Source: Cephalopachus bancanus (Eukaryota; Chordata; Mammalia; Primates; Tarsiidae). Taken from it: DNA of 64,000 bases. The position numbers were made by a program, and so were the translations under genes. The stretch's first letter is position 1; each line of letters starts with the position of its first letter. The stretch covers positions 124,001-188,000 of the forward strand of contig JAPVLO010000986.1 in the NCBI GenBank assembly GCA_027257055.1. The letters are read 5' to 3'. The notes beneath the pieces were generated by a model, which was not told the DNA's origin, did not search any database, and saw only the letters and a program-made list of their open reading frames with translations. Shown piece after piece: positions 24,779 to 36,129 of this stretch.

Positions 24779-24870
24779 AAAAGAAAAGGGACATCAGGAA
24801 GAAAACTGCCTAACTTTTCACTAAGCTCAGGGAAGCACACAGGTTCTCTTGGTCAATATATTTGCCCTTT

Positions 24871-24981
24871 TCCCCTTAATCTGCTAAGTATGTATAAACT
24901 TCCATATGAGGATGAAAGGACATAACCCCTTTCCCCTTAATCTGCTAAGTATGTATAAACTTCCATATGAGGATGAAAGGA
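24871..24981. repeat. 61-bp-period tandem duplication
   Basis: Fifty bases at 24871-24920 recur without change at 24932-24981, an offset of 61 bp. The identity suggests a recent event or a polymorphic array. Confidence 0.93.
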
Positions 24982-25632
24982 TGAAAGGGTTTAATATGCC
25001 CAATGAGCAGCCATTGTAACATTGCCTAAATCTCATGTTTTTCTAGCAGTTCACTTAACTTACCTTCTAATCCACTAGCCAAGGACAGAACCGGTTTCTT
25101 AGAGGTAGCTTTTGATGATTGTTTTACAACCCCCTGCCCAGTTTGTTTTGTACTAATTAGCTTTTCTATTTCAAGTATTTGCTTCCACCCCTAAGACCCA
25201 AGTTAAGTGAACTAATCAGCCCTTCTTGACCTGCATGACACAGACTCTACCACCATGGCAGCTATCATGTAACTCACCCATCTGCCTCCTGTCCATCACC
25301 TGACATCAGTACCTGCACATACTTGCCCTTTGTGATGCCATGGAGCAGATCACCATCCAACCACCTTAATGACCCGCCCCCACCAAGGGTAATGTTTGAA
25401 AGCATTCAACATCGAACCACCAAATGCCATTGTGTTGCTGAGCCATGGTCACCATGTTTCCTAGCCTTGAACCCCCCTCCTTTACATTGGGAAGGTGAAT
25501 ATCCTCTCTCTCTTCCTTTCCATTTTACCTTCTAAATAAACAATATTTCCCAAGCTAACTTGTGTGTAATTGTTTGCATCTTTCACAGGGCACCAGATCA
25601 CACAGCCTCACCCCAGAGGGTCTGACCTAACA
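24982..25632 (+). mobile_element. ERV LTR (family X, copy 1)
   Basis: Homologous along its length with 50150-50741 in the same orientation. It has a poly(A) signal AATAAA at 25535-25540 and ends ...CTGACCTAACA. A primer-binding-site-like TTTGGAGCCCCTGCCGGG follows at 25633. This layout fits a class I endogenous retrovirus LTR. The 5' limit is approximate and I cannot name the family. No retroviral ORF follows. Confidence 0.65.
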
Positions 25633-25949
25633 TTTGGAGCCCCTGCCGGGATATATATACATATAGTGACCTAACAGAAGACATTGTAGGTCTTTGGAAA
25701 TGTCTTCCCCAATCCTGGTGTTTTTACCTTCACAAAAACAGAGCTCATGACTTGTGGCATCATCAGCCCTGCTGTAATCACATTAAAATGCTGTTACAAT
25801 GTGCATCCAAGTGATCAACAGTGCTAACACTAGTGCCTTTGTTTACAGAATTAATTCAGGGGCGTATTAGATACTTTCAGTATAGATGTCTGATGCGCAT
25901 CACTTTGGAGTCAAAAGCAATATGCAAATACATTTTCAAATAATAATGA

Positions 25950-26253
25950 GCCAGATCAGGCACAGTGATTCATATCTGTAATCTCAGCACTTGGGGAGGC
26001 TAAGCAGGAGGATCACATGAGGACAGGAGTTCAAGACTAGCCTGGACAACATAGACCATGACTCTACAAAAAATTAAAATAATTAGCCAGGCATGTTGGC
26101 ACACTTGTAGTCCCAAGCTACTTTGGAGGCTGAAGTAGAAGGATAGCTTGAGCCAGGAGTTTGAGGTTGCAGTGAGCAATGATTGTGCCGCTGCACTCCA
26201 ACCTCGGTGACAGAGTGAGACGCTGTCTCTAAATAGTAATAATAATAAAAATA
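25950..26253 (+). mobile_element. AluJ-like copy
   Basis: Diverged full-length dimeric Alu on the + strand. Its tail has become TAATAATAATAAAAATAATA-like (26234-26256). Confidence 0.85.
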
Positions 26254-26256
26254 ATA

Positions 26257-26958
26257 GCAATTCATTATTTGGTTCTTTCTTGTGTAGAAGTCAGATGACT
26301 TGGAGAGCAAAAATAAAATCAAAGTGATATGCAATGCGCAACTAGAAAGAAGAGAAGGTTGAAGTCTGCAGAAGGTTGCAAATTGGACGCAAATGGCACA
26401 GGATCATGGCTTTACAGTGATCTGGGTCTCCATTATCCCGCAACCCAACACCTTGCACAGGCTTCAAATACTAACTGGAAATTCAAAAGAGAGGCACATG
26501 GCATAGCAGGAGACCTATTCACCCTCCCTTCCCTCTTCTTCCCCAAGCAGTGATCTGTGAATAGAGAGAACTCCTTAAGCCCCAGGGTTCACTGCTCTGC
26601 AAAGGCAATTTGCATTTCCCTACCATGGAGGGAATACTTACTAGGCAGCCCAAGGTCTGCAGAAGCTCAGACCATCCTATTTCCTTTGGTGTGTTAAAGA
26701 GAAGCATAATGCCAGCTCCAAAATAGAGCATCACAGAACACTCTTCAAGTCTCTGAATTCAGGCTGTGATCTTGTCCTACCTCACGCCTGCTTCATGGCT
26801 GGGCGAGAGAGAGACAGATTTTATTTCGGTAAGAAACCCTAATGAGTTGCCTTACATCAAATTAAAAGGGGAGACACAGATATTTTAAAAAATAATAAAA
26901 ATTCAGAAATTATGATGGCAAATAACCCTCCAAAGTGTGGCAAAACTTGGAACATATT
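26257..26958. other. Non-coding stretch
   Basis: Nothing recognised. Confidence 0.45.
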
Positions 26959-26973
26959 AAAAATGAATTGTAA

Positions 26974-27260
26974 GCCGGGCTCGGTGGCTCAGCCTGTAAT
27001 CCCGCGCCTTTGGGAGGCTGAGGTGAGTGGATTGCCTGAGCCCGCGGGTTCGAGACCCGCCTGGGCAGCGAGACCTCATCTCTACAATAAATCAAAAAAT
27101 CAGCCGGGCGTGTTAGCGCATGCCTGTAATTCCAGCTACTCGGAAGGCGGAGGCGGAAGGATCGCCAGAGCCCAGCAGGCGAGGCTGCGGTGGCCGGAAG
27201 CGGCCACTGCACTCCAGTCTGGGCGACAGAGTGAGACTCCAACTCAAAAAAAAAAAAAAA
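26974..27260 (+). mobile_element. Alu, tarsier-like young lineage (type copy)
   Basis: The best-preserved copy. Pol III A-box region TGGCTCAGCCTG at 26985-26996. B box GGTTCGAGACC lies inside a perfect tRNA-style T-arm at 27044-27060 (stem GCGGG/CCCGC, loop TTCGAGA). The right arm carries GTGGCCG-N4-CGGCCAC. A tail of about 20 A, part of which may belong to the target. Direct repeat AAAAATGAATTGTAA at 26959-26973 and 27261-27275. Confidence 0.95.
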
Positions 27261-27275
27261 AAAAATGAATTGTAA

Positions 27276-27514
27276 CATTCAGCATTCACCTTTTTGTAAT
27301 AGTTTCCATGGCCCAAACAAAGGCATATGAAATGCTTAATATTCTGCTCACATTACATTCTCTTTTGCAGAAAAGGTGGCCCTAGAATATGTTTTTTGCT
27401 ATTCTTTGCTTTTTCATTGCTGCTATTTCCTTTGCCCTAAGGTTATAGAGTGGAAAATTCCATGATCTCTTTTTTTGATCTCTATATTTTCATGCAGGTG
27501 CGTTTTGTTACTAA
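27276..27514. other. Non-coding stretch
   Basis: Nothing recognised. Confidence 0.4.
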
Positions 27515-27735
27515 ATTCTATCTATCTGTTTATTCATCCATATATTTATCCATCCATTCCCATCTATCATCTATCTATCATCTGTCTACCTATGTACCTG
27601 TACTTCCTATCTATATAGCTATATCATCTATCCTTTATGCATATATTTTATATTTGAATGTATGCATTTTTTCTATCACCTACTCATCCATCTTTCTATC
27701 TACCTTTTTATTTATCTATTCATCTATCTAATATA
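27515..27735. repeat. Degenerate (ATCT/ATCC)n tract
   Basis: CTAT, CATC and TATC units with many interruptions over about 220 bp. The 93-codon Ser/Tyr/Ile-rich ORF through it is a product of the repeat. Confidence 0.9.
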
Positions 27736-29184
27736 TATTGATAACTATATGTTACTACCTATATCCATAATATATAATTCCTTCTTTCTCATGCAACTAT
27801 GACATCAATTAAGTCCTAATACAAATTATATCCTGAAACATGGCATAGTAGCAAGTCTGAACACCTGACCCCAGGCCAAGGTTTGCACTCTATGACTGAG
27901 AATTGCTTACATTTTTTAGTCCTCGCCTTTCTCTTAGGTAGGATTAGGTAACCTAGAAAATCTCAAAGGTGCCTTACAATCTTTGAATGCATTGGATACG
28001 AGAGGCCTAAGCTCTAAATTAGAGCTTCTTCTACTTTAACACACAGATCAGGCATTGCCATAAGGGACCCTGAGGATAACAGTACAATGCTGCCTCCTCA
28101 GAACGCCCCAAATGCAAATTTGCTCTCCCAAGAGTGATATTTTACAAGTGTTAACCTTGGGAACATGGTCCACCCAAACACTTCTGCCTACAGCAGTTTT
28201 CTGTGGCATTCATACAATCTGGGCCCCATCAAAACCAAGCACTCTGTTGTGCAGTGTCTGATAGGGACCTTGTAATTAGGGCATGTTTTATGTGAGATTG
28301 TGTTCAAGAGATGTAAGTACAACAGAAAGATGATTTTTCTTGGCAGAGATAACATAATTGAGTTGTCTAGCATAGTGACTCCAAGCCATTGAAGGTGGTA
28401 GTCAAATGATTCCTTTGGTTTTGATTTTTTGTGAATGACTGTTTTACTGTTATTGCCTCTGGAACTACTATTAGAAGGGAGGAAATGTTCCTGCACTAAA
28501 AGTCTACTCAATTTATGAGCTCAAGCCAGGTCAAAATAACTAAGATCTCCTATAATCTCAGAATCTTTCCTTACTAGCTCCTTTTCTCTCCATACTTGTC
28601 CAGAAATAGACTCTCCTTTAAGTTGTTGCTATTGTTTATGGCCAATATAAGGGTCTTATAGAAAAATGTTGACTTCTGTGGTCACTCTTGTCTTTCAAAA
28701 TCATGTCTAGTCAACCAGTACTTGCATGGTTTTGTTTCCCAGCTGAACTCTTACCTCACAAATCAGCTTATAACTAGGACTGGCCACACCACCATTTTGC
28801 TCACACTGGCTGAATGTAGGACATGCCCACCTTAGACATTCCAACCAATTCTGAAATTCCAGGACAGTCTAACATTCTAGACCAATTTATCTGAAAAAAG
28901 TCACCTGGAATTATGTGTTATTTCGATCAACTGTTTAAGAAGTCTTGGCATCAAATCCAATGGTATTATTTTCAAGGGTCGCATGCTGGTTGGCCCAACC
29001 ATCTCTCCTTCATGCCATCACTCCTTTAAAGAGCGACCTTTGTTTCCCAATTTAGAAAAGGAGTTAATGTCCCTAAATAAATGAGTACCCAGTATCCACC
29101 CACACGACTGTCATGAAAGTTTACTTGGACACTACCACCACCACTGCTCTCTTACTGCATATCTCACTGTGCCAAATAGGTATC
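27736..29184. other. 1.4-kb stretch without recognised features
   Basis: A 107-codon minus-strand ORF at 28188-28511 has no known domain and no homologous copy in the window. No repeat family recognised. Confidence 0.45.
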
Positions 29185-29198
29185 AAAAGGAAGATATA

Positions 29199-29492
29199 GG
29201 GCCAGGCGCTGTGGCTAATGCCTGTAATCCCAGTGCTTTAGGAAGCCAAAGTGGGAGGATTGCTTGAGGCCAGGTATTCAAGACCTGCCTCGTCAACATA
29301 GTGAGATTCCATCACTACAGAAAAATAAAATAAAATAATTAGGTGGGCATGGTGGCAAGTGCCTGTCTTTCCAGTTACTCAGTAGGCTAAGGTGGGAGGA
29401 TTGCTTGATCCCAGGAGGTCAGAGCAGCAGTGAGCTATGATCACACCACTGCACTCCAGCCTGGGTGATAGAGCCAGATCCTATCTCAGGAA
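29199..29492 (+). mobile_element. AluJ-like copy
   Basis: Full-length dimeric Alu on the + strand. Perfect 14-bp direct repeat AAAAGGAAGATATA at 29185-29198 and 29493-29506, notable for a copy with this many changes. Confidence 0.92.
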
Positions 29493-29810
29493 AAAAGGAA
29501 GATATACAAGATATACTCCTCTTTCTGGTTTTTCCGATCCAAAGTATAAAGGTTTTCTGGTCTCATGTTGACCAGAAAGACATTAATATTTGAAATAAGC
29601 AATACAAAAATGCCTACTATTTTAGAATAGAGGATTAAAGAGAAACTAAAATCAATATCAAGGTAGCAGGACTGAGGAAATAAATTGAATTCCAGTCCCA
29701 TTGAAGGGGGAAAAAAGCTAGAATTATCCAGGGTGAATATCTGTCTAGTTATCCTGAAAGAAGACTTTTGACTGCAAAATAAATTTAAACCTTTTTATTT
29801 TTAAATTCCT

Positions 29811-30240
29811 ATGGATGTTGTAACATATAACCACAAATAGAGTGGTTTAAGGTAACAGATATTTATTTTCTTCCAGTTCTGATGACCAGAAGTCAGAAAT
29901 CAAGGTGTCAGTCACTTCTAGGGGAAGGTCTTTTCTGCCTCTTCCAGCTCCTGATGGTTCCAGGCATTCCTGAGTTTCTGGCTGATTCATTCCAGTCTCT
30001 GCCTCCTTCTCCACAAGACCTCCTTTGTGTCTGTGTCTTTTCCTTTGCTATCTTTTATATGGACACCTGTCATTAGGTTTAGAGGTCATTCAGGTAATTC
30101 AAAGTCATCTAATCTCAAGGTTTTTTATCTTAATTATATCTACACTCATTTTTTTTACCCACATTAATTTGCATTCTTGGGTTCTGGGAGTTAAGACTTA
30201 GACACGTATTTTTGGGGGGAGCAATATTTAATCCAGTACA
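29811..30240 (-). mobile_element. MaLR (MLT1-like) LTR, antisense
   Basis: Antisense MLT1-style order: 'acagatatttattttcttccagttctg', 'gaagtcagaaatcaaggtgtcag', 'ttatatggacacctgtcat', then 'tttggggggagcaatatttaatccagtaca'. Confidence 0.7.
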
Positions 30241-30381
30241 TTTTTAAGGAACTAATGTTTTACAAGTTTTATATTAAAAACAGTATCCACTTACAAACTG
30301 AAATAATTGCATATCCTGTCTTGGAAAGATTGCACTTTTTTCTCTTTCTGTATCTCTTCTCCTAACTCTGCTTCTTCTTTT

Positions 30382-30668
30382 TATTATTTTATTTTTTCTT
30401 TAGAAACAGTCTCTCTGTCACCCAGACTGTAGTGTGGTGGTGTGAACATGGCTCACTGCAGCTTCGACTTCCTGTGTCCAAGCAATGCTCTTGCTTCAGC
30501 CTCCTGAGTAGCTGGGACTACAGATGCGCACCAGTAGACCTGGATAATTTTTAAAACTTTTTTCAGAGACGAGGTCTGACTATGTTGCCCAGGCTAGCCA
30601 CAAATTCCTAGGCTCAAGTTATCCTCCCTTTAGCCTCTGAAAGTACTAGGATTACACGTCACTACTCT
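30382..30668 (-). mobile_element. AluJ-like copy, antisense
   Basis: Reverse-complement dimeric Alu with T-rich start, 'ctctgtcacccagactgtagtg' and terminal 'gtactaggattacacgtcac'. Well diverged. The ends are approximate. Confidence 0.82.
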
Positions 30669-31556
30669 TTTAAAGACCACATCATAATCTGCCTTTTTAT
30701 AATTTCATGAGTGTCTGATTCCTCTGATTCCTTATATCTTCTTAAGAATAAATTAATACTTTATTTATCAGTGTATTCATGGAATGCCTTGCACATAACA
30801 AGCACATAATGTTTGGCAAATTGACATGAATTTATTGGGAGTATAAGCCTTTAATTTTTTAAAGAAAAATAGATAACTGTTTTTCTACATCATTTTAGAG
30901 GTGTTCTCTAGTTATCCATGCATTTACTGAGAAATCAGACAGATTTTTTTCACTTCATACATCATTTGCTGAAATGCCCTTTGAAATATAATGAAATATA
31001 GAGCTTTAGGAAACAAAACAGTCAAAAATAAATTATCTTCTCTCTTCGTATTGGGACGCAGAGGTCTCACCTTATTAATGACCACAGAGACTCTCATAAA
31101 GCAACTCTAACAGTTAAAGACAGCTGGACTTTAGTTTAATGGGAACCCTCATTAATTAGACAAGAACACCAAGGCCATGACCACAGCAGCTGGTAGTAGC
31201 AGCCCTGCAGTGAGGTTCACTCTCAGAAGACACAAGGAAAGAGTGTTTTGATGAGCAATGTACAGCAAAGGTGTGCAGCTTATCATCACTTGATCTTGCT
31301 CCACATGGCTGGAAGCAGAGTGCCCTATGTATATAAAACCTGCTTTGCTATTCATAGGGCAATACTAAGCTGCTTTAGCTGATGAATGAACACCAAATCT
31401 CAGTGTTTCTAACAAACAGCCAGGGCTAAGTTAAAAAAGAATGCTCCTTGTTGGCTGGTAGTGCTGTTCAAGTACTGATTCAAGGACTCAGTATGCTTCC
31501 ACTTTGTGGCTATGCATCTGCAACACAGGCCTCCAAGAGAAGAGAGGAAGAAGAAG
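30669..31556. other. Non-coding stretch
   Basis: Nothing gene-like. 30770-30815 ('tgccttgcacataacaagcacataatg') is faintly like a MIR/L2 3' end, too weak to call. Confidence 0.4.
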
Positions 31557-32584
31557 GTGTGTTGATTTACTAAAGCTGCCATAACAAATTCCCATATACT
31601 GAGGGGCTCAAACAACAAAAAATTTAGGTTCTCACAGTCCTTGAGTCTGGAAGTCTGAGATAAAGGTGTAGGCAGGTTTGGTTTCTCCTGAGGCCTCTCT
31701 CCTTGACTTGAAGACACCATCTTCTCCCTGTGTCCTCACATGGTCATCCCACTGTGCATATTGGTGCAGCCAAGTAAAAATTTTCCCTTTCCTCTGTGAA
31801 GGTTCACTGAAAATCGCTGACAAGAGGCAGATTAATAGGAAAAAAAAAGGCATACAAATTTATTTGGTCATAGGAGCTTTCAGAATGAAGACCCAAAGAT
31901 ACTTGGAAAACTGTTCATTTTTATGCTTAGGTTCAACAAAGTATGGACAGCCATGTGGAAATGTGATTGGACAAAAATTAGAGGATCTAATATTAGTAGA
32001 CTGATTAGGGAATCCCAGCAAGACCTGTCTGTCTAGATTTTTCTTGGACTCTCTGAGCAGAATTCCTTCCTTCAAGATGTGAGGCAGGACCCTCTCTGGA
32101 ATGGGGTCTTAGGAACTACGGTCAAATAAGGTATGTCAGATCATTTCTTTATGGCCATCTTTTCTTTACAAAGAAAGGCAGAGGGAACGAGTCTTTTTTT
32201 AGGTTTTATGGCTGGTTTTGGAGTAAAAGGGTTCTAGTTTCTAGGACCCACCTTGAGGAAGAGGAATTCTAGTTTCAATGGTGCCTAGGGGGAGAATGGG
32301 ACTGAGAGACAGGAGGGCAGGAGAAGATCAGAGAGAAACTTTTGATTCTCAGGCTGCTTCTGAAGCCTTCATTTTGGGGTATTGTTTTCTGAATCTCAAT
32401 GGTATTCGTGTACTAATCTACTCTTCTTATAAGGACACCAGTCCTATTGGACCAGGGCCCACTTTAGTGACCTATTTTGCCTTTATTACCACTTCAAAGA
32501 CGATATCTCCAAATACAGTTACAGTCAGAGATCCTGAGACTTAGAACATACAAATTTGGGGGGACACAATTCAGCCCATAACAG
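31557..32584 (-). mobile_element. MaLR (MLT1-like) LTR, antisense, split by an ERV LTR
   Basis: Piece one (31557-31776) runs from 'ctaaagctgccataacaaattcccat' to 'tgtgtcctcacatggtcatccc'. Piece two (32409-32584) resumes at 'ctactcttcttataaggacaccag' and ends 'ggacacaattcagcccataaca'. The order is continuous once the 31777-32408 insert is removed. Confidence 0.78.
31777..32408 (-). mobile_element. ERV LTR nested in an MLT1 LTR
   Basis: About 630 bp interrupts the MLT1 LTR. On the minus strand it begins near TGAGATTCAG, has a poly(A) signal AATAAA (complement of 31859-31864) and ends near GGCTGCA, as a retroviral LTR should. I recognise the general type but not the family. The flanking duplication is imperfect (ATTGG versus ATGGT), so the exact ends are uncertain. 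Confidence 0.6.
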
Positions 32585-33314
32585 AAAGCAAGACCACATC
32601 TTGCCACCTAGTTTTCAACCCACACTCCATTAACAAGACCTCATTCTGAGGTCCAGATGCCCCGGCTGGGGGTGGAAAATGACTAACGTAGAATCAAGGT
32701 GCAAGAGACATTTCCCACAAGGTCTCAACCCCATCGATGAGAATGGTCAGATAACCTCTCTGCTTCTATCACACTTCAGAAGACACTTTTCTGGATCAAA
32801 ACCAATACAATTCCATTCTTTACCTAGGTTCTCCATTGCTAGAGAGGTCACCTGTATAATCTGCTCTTTCTCTCAACCAATCTCTTTTTTTTCAGAAACT
32901 GTTTCTGAATAAATATTACATTTTGATGCTTGAGTTTCTATATTGTGCTCATGTCTTTAAATTGCCTTTGAACCAGGATGCTACCCAGGTCTGTTGTTTA
33001 TTTTACTAAATTGAATTAGCTTAATTGGAGGGGGAGGATAATATCCCCTGTTAGTGTGATTGTGAATCAAGTGAGATTAGATTCCAGAACACCTCCTCCT
33101 AGGAGTGTGAAGGGCAGAGTTGGGGAACTCAAATGTGAGCATTTAAAAGGAGCATCGACTGAATGAGAACTATCTGCAGCATGCAATTCATGAGCAGGTT
33201 CACTGCATTTCTCTACTCAGTGAAGATTAATTTAGCACATGCAGTGCTCAGAACCAGTACCAGGAATAAAAACGTATACAAGATGCAGGTCATGGTCTTT
33301 GAAGATACCACAGT
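32585..33314. other. Non-coding stretch
   Basis: Nothing recognised. Confidence 0.4.
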
Positions 33315-33990
33315 GTTAAAAGAAAACTTTAGACAAATTACATTTAACAGTTTAATTGAGCAAAGAATGATTTGTGAATCAGGCAGCCCCCAAACCAGAA
33401 TAGGTTCAGAGAGACTCCGGCCCTGCCGTGTGGTAGAAGAAGATTTATGGACAGATAAAGGAAAATGACGTTCAGAAACAGCCAGATGGATTACAGCTCG
33501 GTATTTGCCTTATTTGAACATAGTTTGAACATCTGTCATCCTGTGATTGGCCAAAACAGTGATTGGCACAAGAGTAGTTTACACTCAGTTAGGTGACAGT
33601 TCACTATGTGAAGCATTACAAAGAAACTTTTTTTTTTTGAGTTGGAGTCTCACTCTGTCGCCCAGACTGGAGTGCAGTGGCCACTCCCGGCCACCGCAGC
33701 CTCGACCTGCTGGGCTCCGGCAATCCTTCCGCCTCAGCCTTCCAAGAAGCTGGAATTACAGGTGCGCACTACCACGCCTGGCTAATTTTTTTTATTTATT
33801 GTAGAGATGAGGTCTCGCCTGCCCAAGCAGGTCTCGAACCCGTGGGCTCAGGCAATTCACTCACCTCAGCCTCCCAAAGGCACGGGATTATAGGCTGAGC
33901 CACCGAGTCCGGCACAAAGAAACTTTTAGGCTGGACTTAAAATATGTAAGGAAGCAGCTTTAGGCCAAACCTAATTTAATAGTCTAGAAA
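33315..33990 (-). mobile_element. ERV LTR, antisense, carrying an Alu
   Basis: On the minus strand it ends ...TTTTCTTTTAACA at 33315. It has an ATTAAA-type poly(A) signal near 33349, with 'ccataaatcttcttctaccac' just upstream, where R would begin. The upstream part continues on the far side of the Alu (33928-33990). LTR type recognised, family not named. Confidence 0.6.
33628..33913 (-). mobile_element. Alu, tarsier-like young lineage, inside an LTR
   Basis: Full-length on the minus strand. Direct repeat ACAAAGAAAC at 33618-33627 and 33914-33923, extending into T. B box intact. The T-arm stem carries one mismatch and one wobble. Confidence 0.93.
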
Positions 33991-34774
33991 GAAAAGCACA
34001 CCTAAACACAAAGAGTTCTAGCAAAATGTGATGAGTGTTATGATAGAGGTGTGTACTGAGTAGACAAGAAAAATCAAAAGGGGCTCTCTTATACTCTATG
34101 TTCTACAAGCAGAGAACTAAGAGATATTGATCCCATTATAAAAGAACCTGGGTCATTTAACAAACTGAGACAAATAGTATTTTTTTTCTGTAGGTAACTC
34201 TGATAAGAGAATGGTTAATTACAATAAGAAAGCCTAGACAGTCTGTAGACCAGGACATTCTCAAATCCCTTGTTTCAGAAATTACAGTGCAATTTGTTCT
34301 CTCACCATTTGTATCAGCAAAGGTAGGAAGGAACAAATGAAGCAACCTAAAGAAGGTGACGACAGGCTGAAGAAGAGGTTTATCTGGCCTGTGTGTGCAT
34401 ATCACTAGCTCATCTTCACCAGTCTCCTTCACAGTGAAATTTGACTTGCTTGGGGTCTGGAGAGAGAAACAGAAGACCTAAGAGAGTGGCTTGTACCTTT
34501 CTTATATATATAAAAAAAATTATTTCACCATCTGCAATTAGATGAAAGAAATCTCTCTTCCTTGAGGTTCTGTCTTTCTGAACCAGGATGGAATAGATGG
34601 AACCTGGAGTAGATGGAATTAGTTGACAAAACCAAGGCTGTATTTAAGTTCTCTCCATGATCAATTGTTGAACATTTGATCAACTGTTGATGCCCTTCTC
34701 TTTATCAGTATCAGGAAAACATGCACTTCTGCCCTATGTTCCAATATTTTAGCTACTCTTATAAAAAAAGGTCA
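33991..34774. other. Non-coding stretch
   Basis: Nothing recognised. Short TATATATAAAAAAAA patch at 34504-34518. Confidence 0.4.
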
Positions 34775-35153
34775 TGGATAAACAAAATGAGGTATATTCA
34801 CACAACAAAACAGTATTCAGCCTTACAAAGGAAGGAAATTATGTCATATGCTATAACATAGATGAACCTTGATGATATTATGCTAAGAAAAAGAAACCAG
34901 ATGCAAAAGGACAAATACTTGTATGACTCCTTTTATATGCTGTCCTTAAAGGAGTCAAGCTCATAGTGACAAAAAGTAGAATGGTGGTAGCCAGGGGCTA
35001 GGGTAGGATAAAATAAGGAATTATTGTTTAAGTGGTATAGGGTTTCAGTTTTGCATGAAAAGTGTTCTGGAGATTGAGCAACAATGTGACTTTCCTTAAC
35101 ATTACTGAATGGTAGACTCAAAAATGGTCAAGATGATGTGAAAATAGATATAA
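34775..35153 (+). mobile_element. Old L1M 3' end
   Basis: + strand blocks 'acaaaacagtattcagcc', 'tgaaccttgatgatattatgctaag', 'ggtggtagccaggggct' and 'aaagtgttctggag' are the usual L1M ORF2 end and 3' UTR order. It is directly followed by the younger L1 insertion. Confidence 0.78.
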
Positions 35154-35166
35154 TTAAAAAGCTGTT

Positions 35167-35775
35167 TAAAAAGTGGGCAAAAGACATGAATAAACACTTC
35201 TCAAAAGAAGATATACAGGCAGCCAACAGATACATTAAAAAATGCTCGGCCTCACTAATCATCAGAGAAATGCAAATTGAAACCACACTGAGATACCACC
35301 TAACCTCAGTAAGAATGGCCATCATTAATAAAACAAACAACAACAGATGCTGGCAGGATACTGAAAAAAAGGAACGCTTCTGGAATGCAAACTAGTGCAA
35401 CATCTTTGGAAAACAGTGTGGTAATTTCTAAAAGGACTAGACATTGACTTTCCATTTGACCCAGCAATTCCCCTACTGGGAATATACCTGGAGGGATGCA
35501 AATCATTCTGCAAAAAAGACGCCTGCACAGACATGTTTATTACAGCACTATTCACAATAGCAAAAACATGGAACCAACCATGCTGCCTATTGAAAGTGGA
35601 CTGGATACAAAAAATGTGGTACATATACGCAATGGAATATTAAGCATCCGTAAAGAAGAACAAACATATGGACATCACAACAACTTGGATGGATTTAGAG
35701 TCTATCACACTCAGTAATCTATCACAGAAACAAACAACAGAGTACCACATGTTCTCACTCATAAGCGGACCCTGA
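35167..35775 (+). pseudogene. L1 ORF2 C-terminal relic
   Basis: The last 200 or so residues of ORF2, with [25 protein letters not shown] in the first frame and a frame shift near 35390. The C-terminus reads MFSLISGP-stop at 35773-35775. The truncation and the breaks exclude function. Confidence 0.88.
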
Positions 35776-35990
35776 ACATTTACCATAATACTATAAGAAA
35801 GGGATTGACAGTAGTGGGATATTGCTGGGATGGGGATGGGGGTGGGGGGACACAACATCAATAAGGGTACCTGATCTCAAACCAGGCAAAGTGGGGACCA
35901 AAGGGAGGCCCAAACTTTACCTGTATGATGAACACGTGTATACCTAATCCTGAATTGTACTACACATCTTTAAATAAAATTTTAAAAATT
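35167..35990 (+). mobile_element. 5'-truncated L1 3' fragment
   Basis: 824-bp insertion on the + strand with direct repeat TTAAAAAGCTGTT at 35154-35166 and 35991-36003. It covers the ORF2 C-terminus and the 3' UTR. Closest in type to L1-B in this window. Confidence 0.93.
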
Positions 35991-36129
35991 TTAAAAAGCT
36001 GTTGAAACCCCTCAAAACACTTTAAGCCTTGAGAGAAATGTGACTGTGATCTGAATCACATATAGTTACAACTTCTGTTCTCAGATTATAAATTAACTCA
36101 CTTTCTTATTTTTCTTGCTCTGTACAATG

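Noticed and set aside
26910..27278. Overlapping 122- and 118-codon ORFs on opposite strands
   Set aside because: Both are translations of the Alu at 26974.
27515..27735. 93-codon membrane-like ORF (Tyr/Ile/Ser-rich)
   Set aside because: Product of a degenerate TATC repeat.
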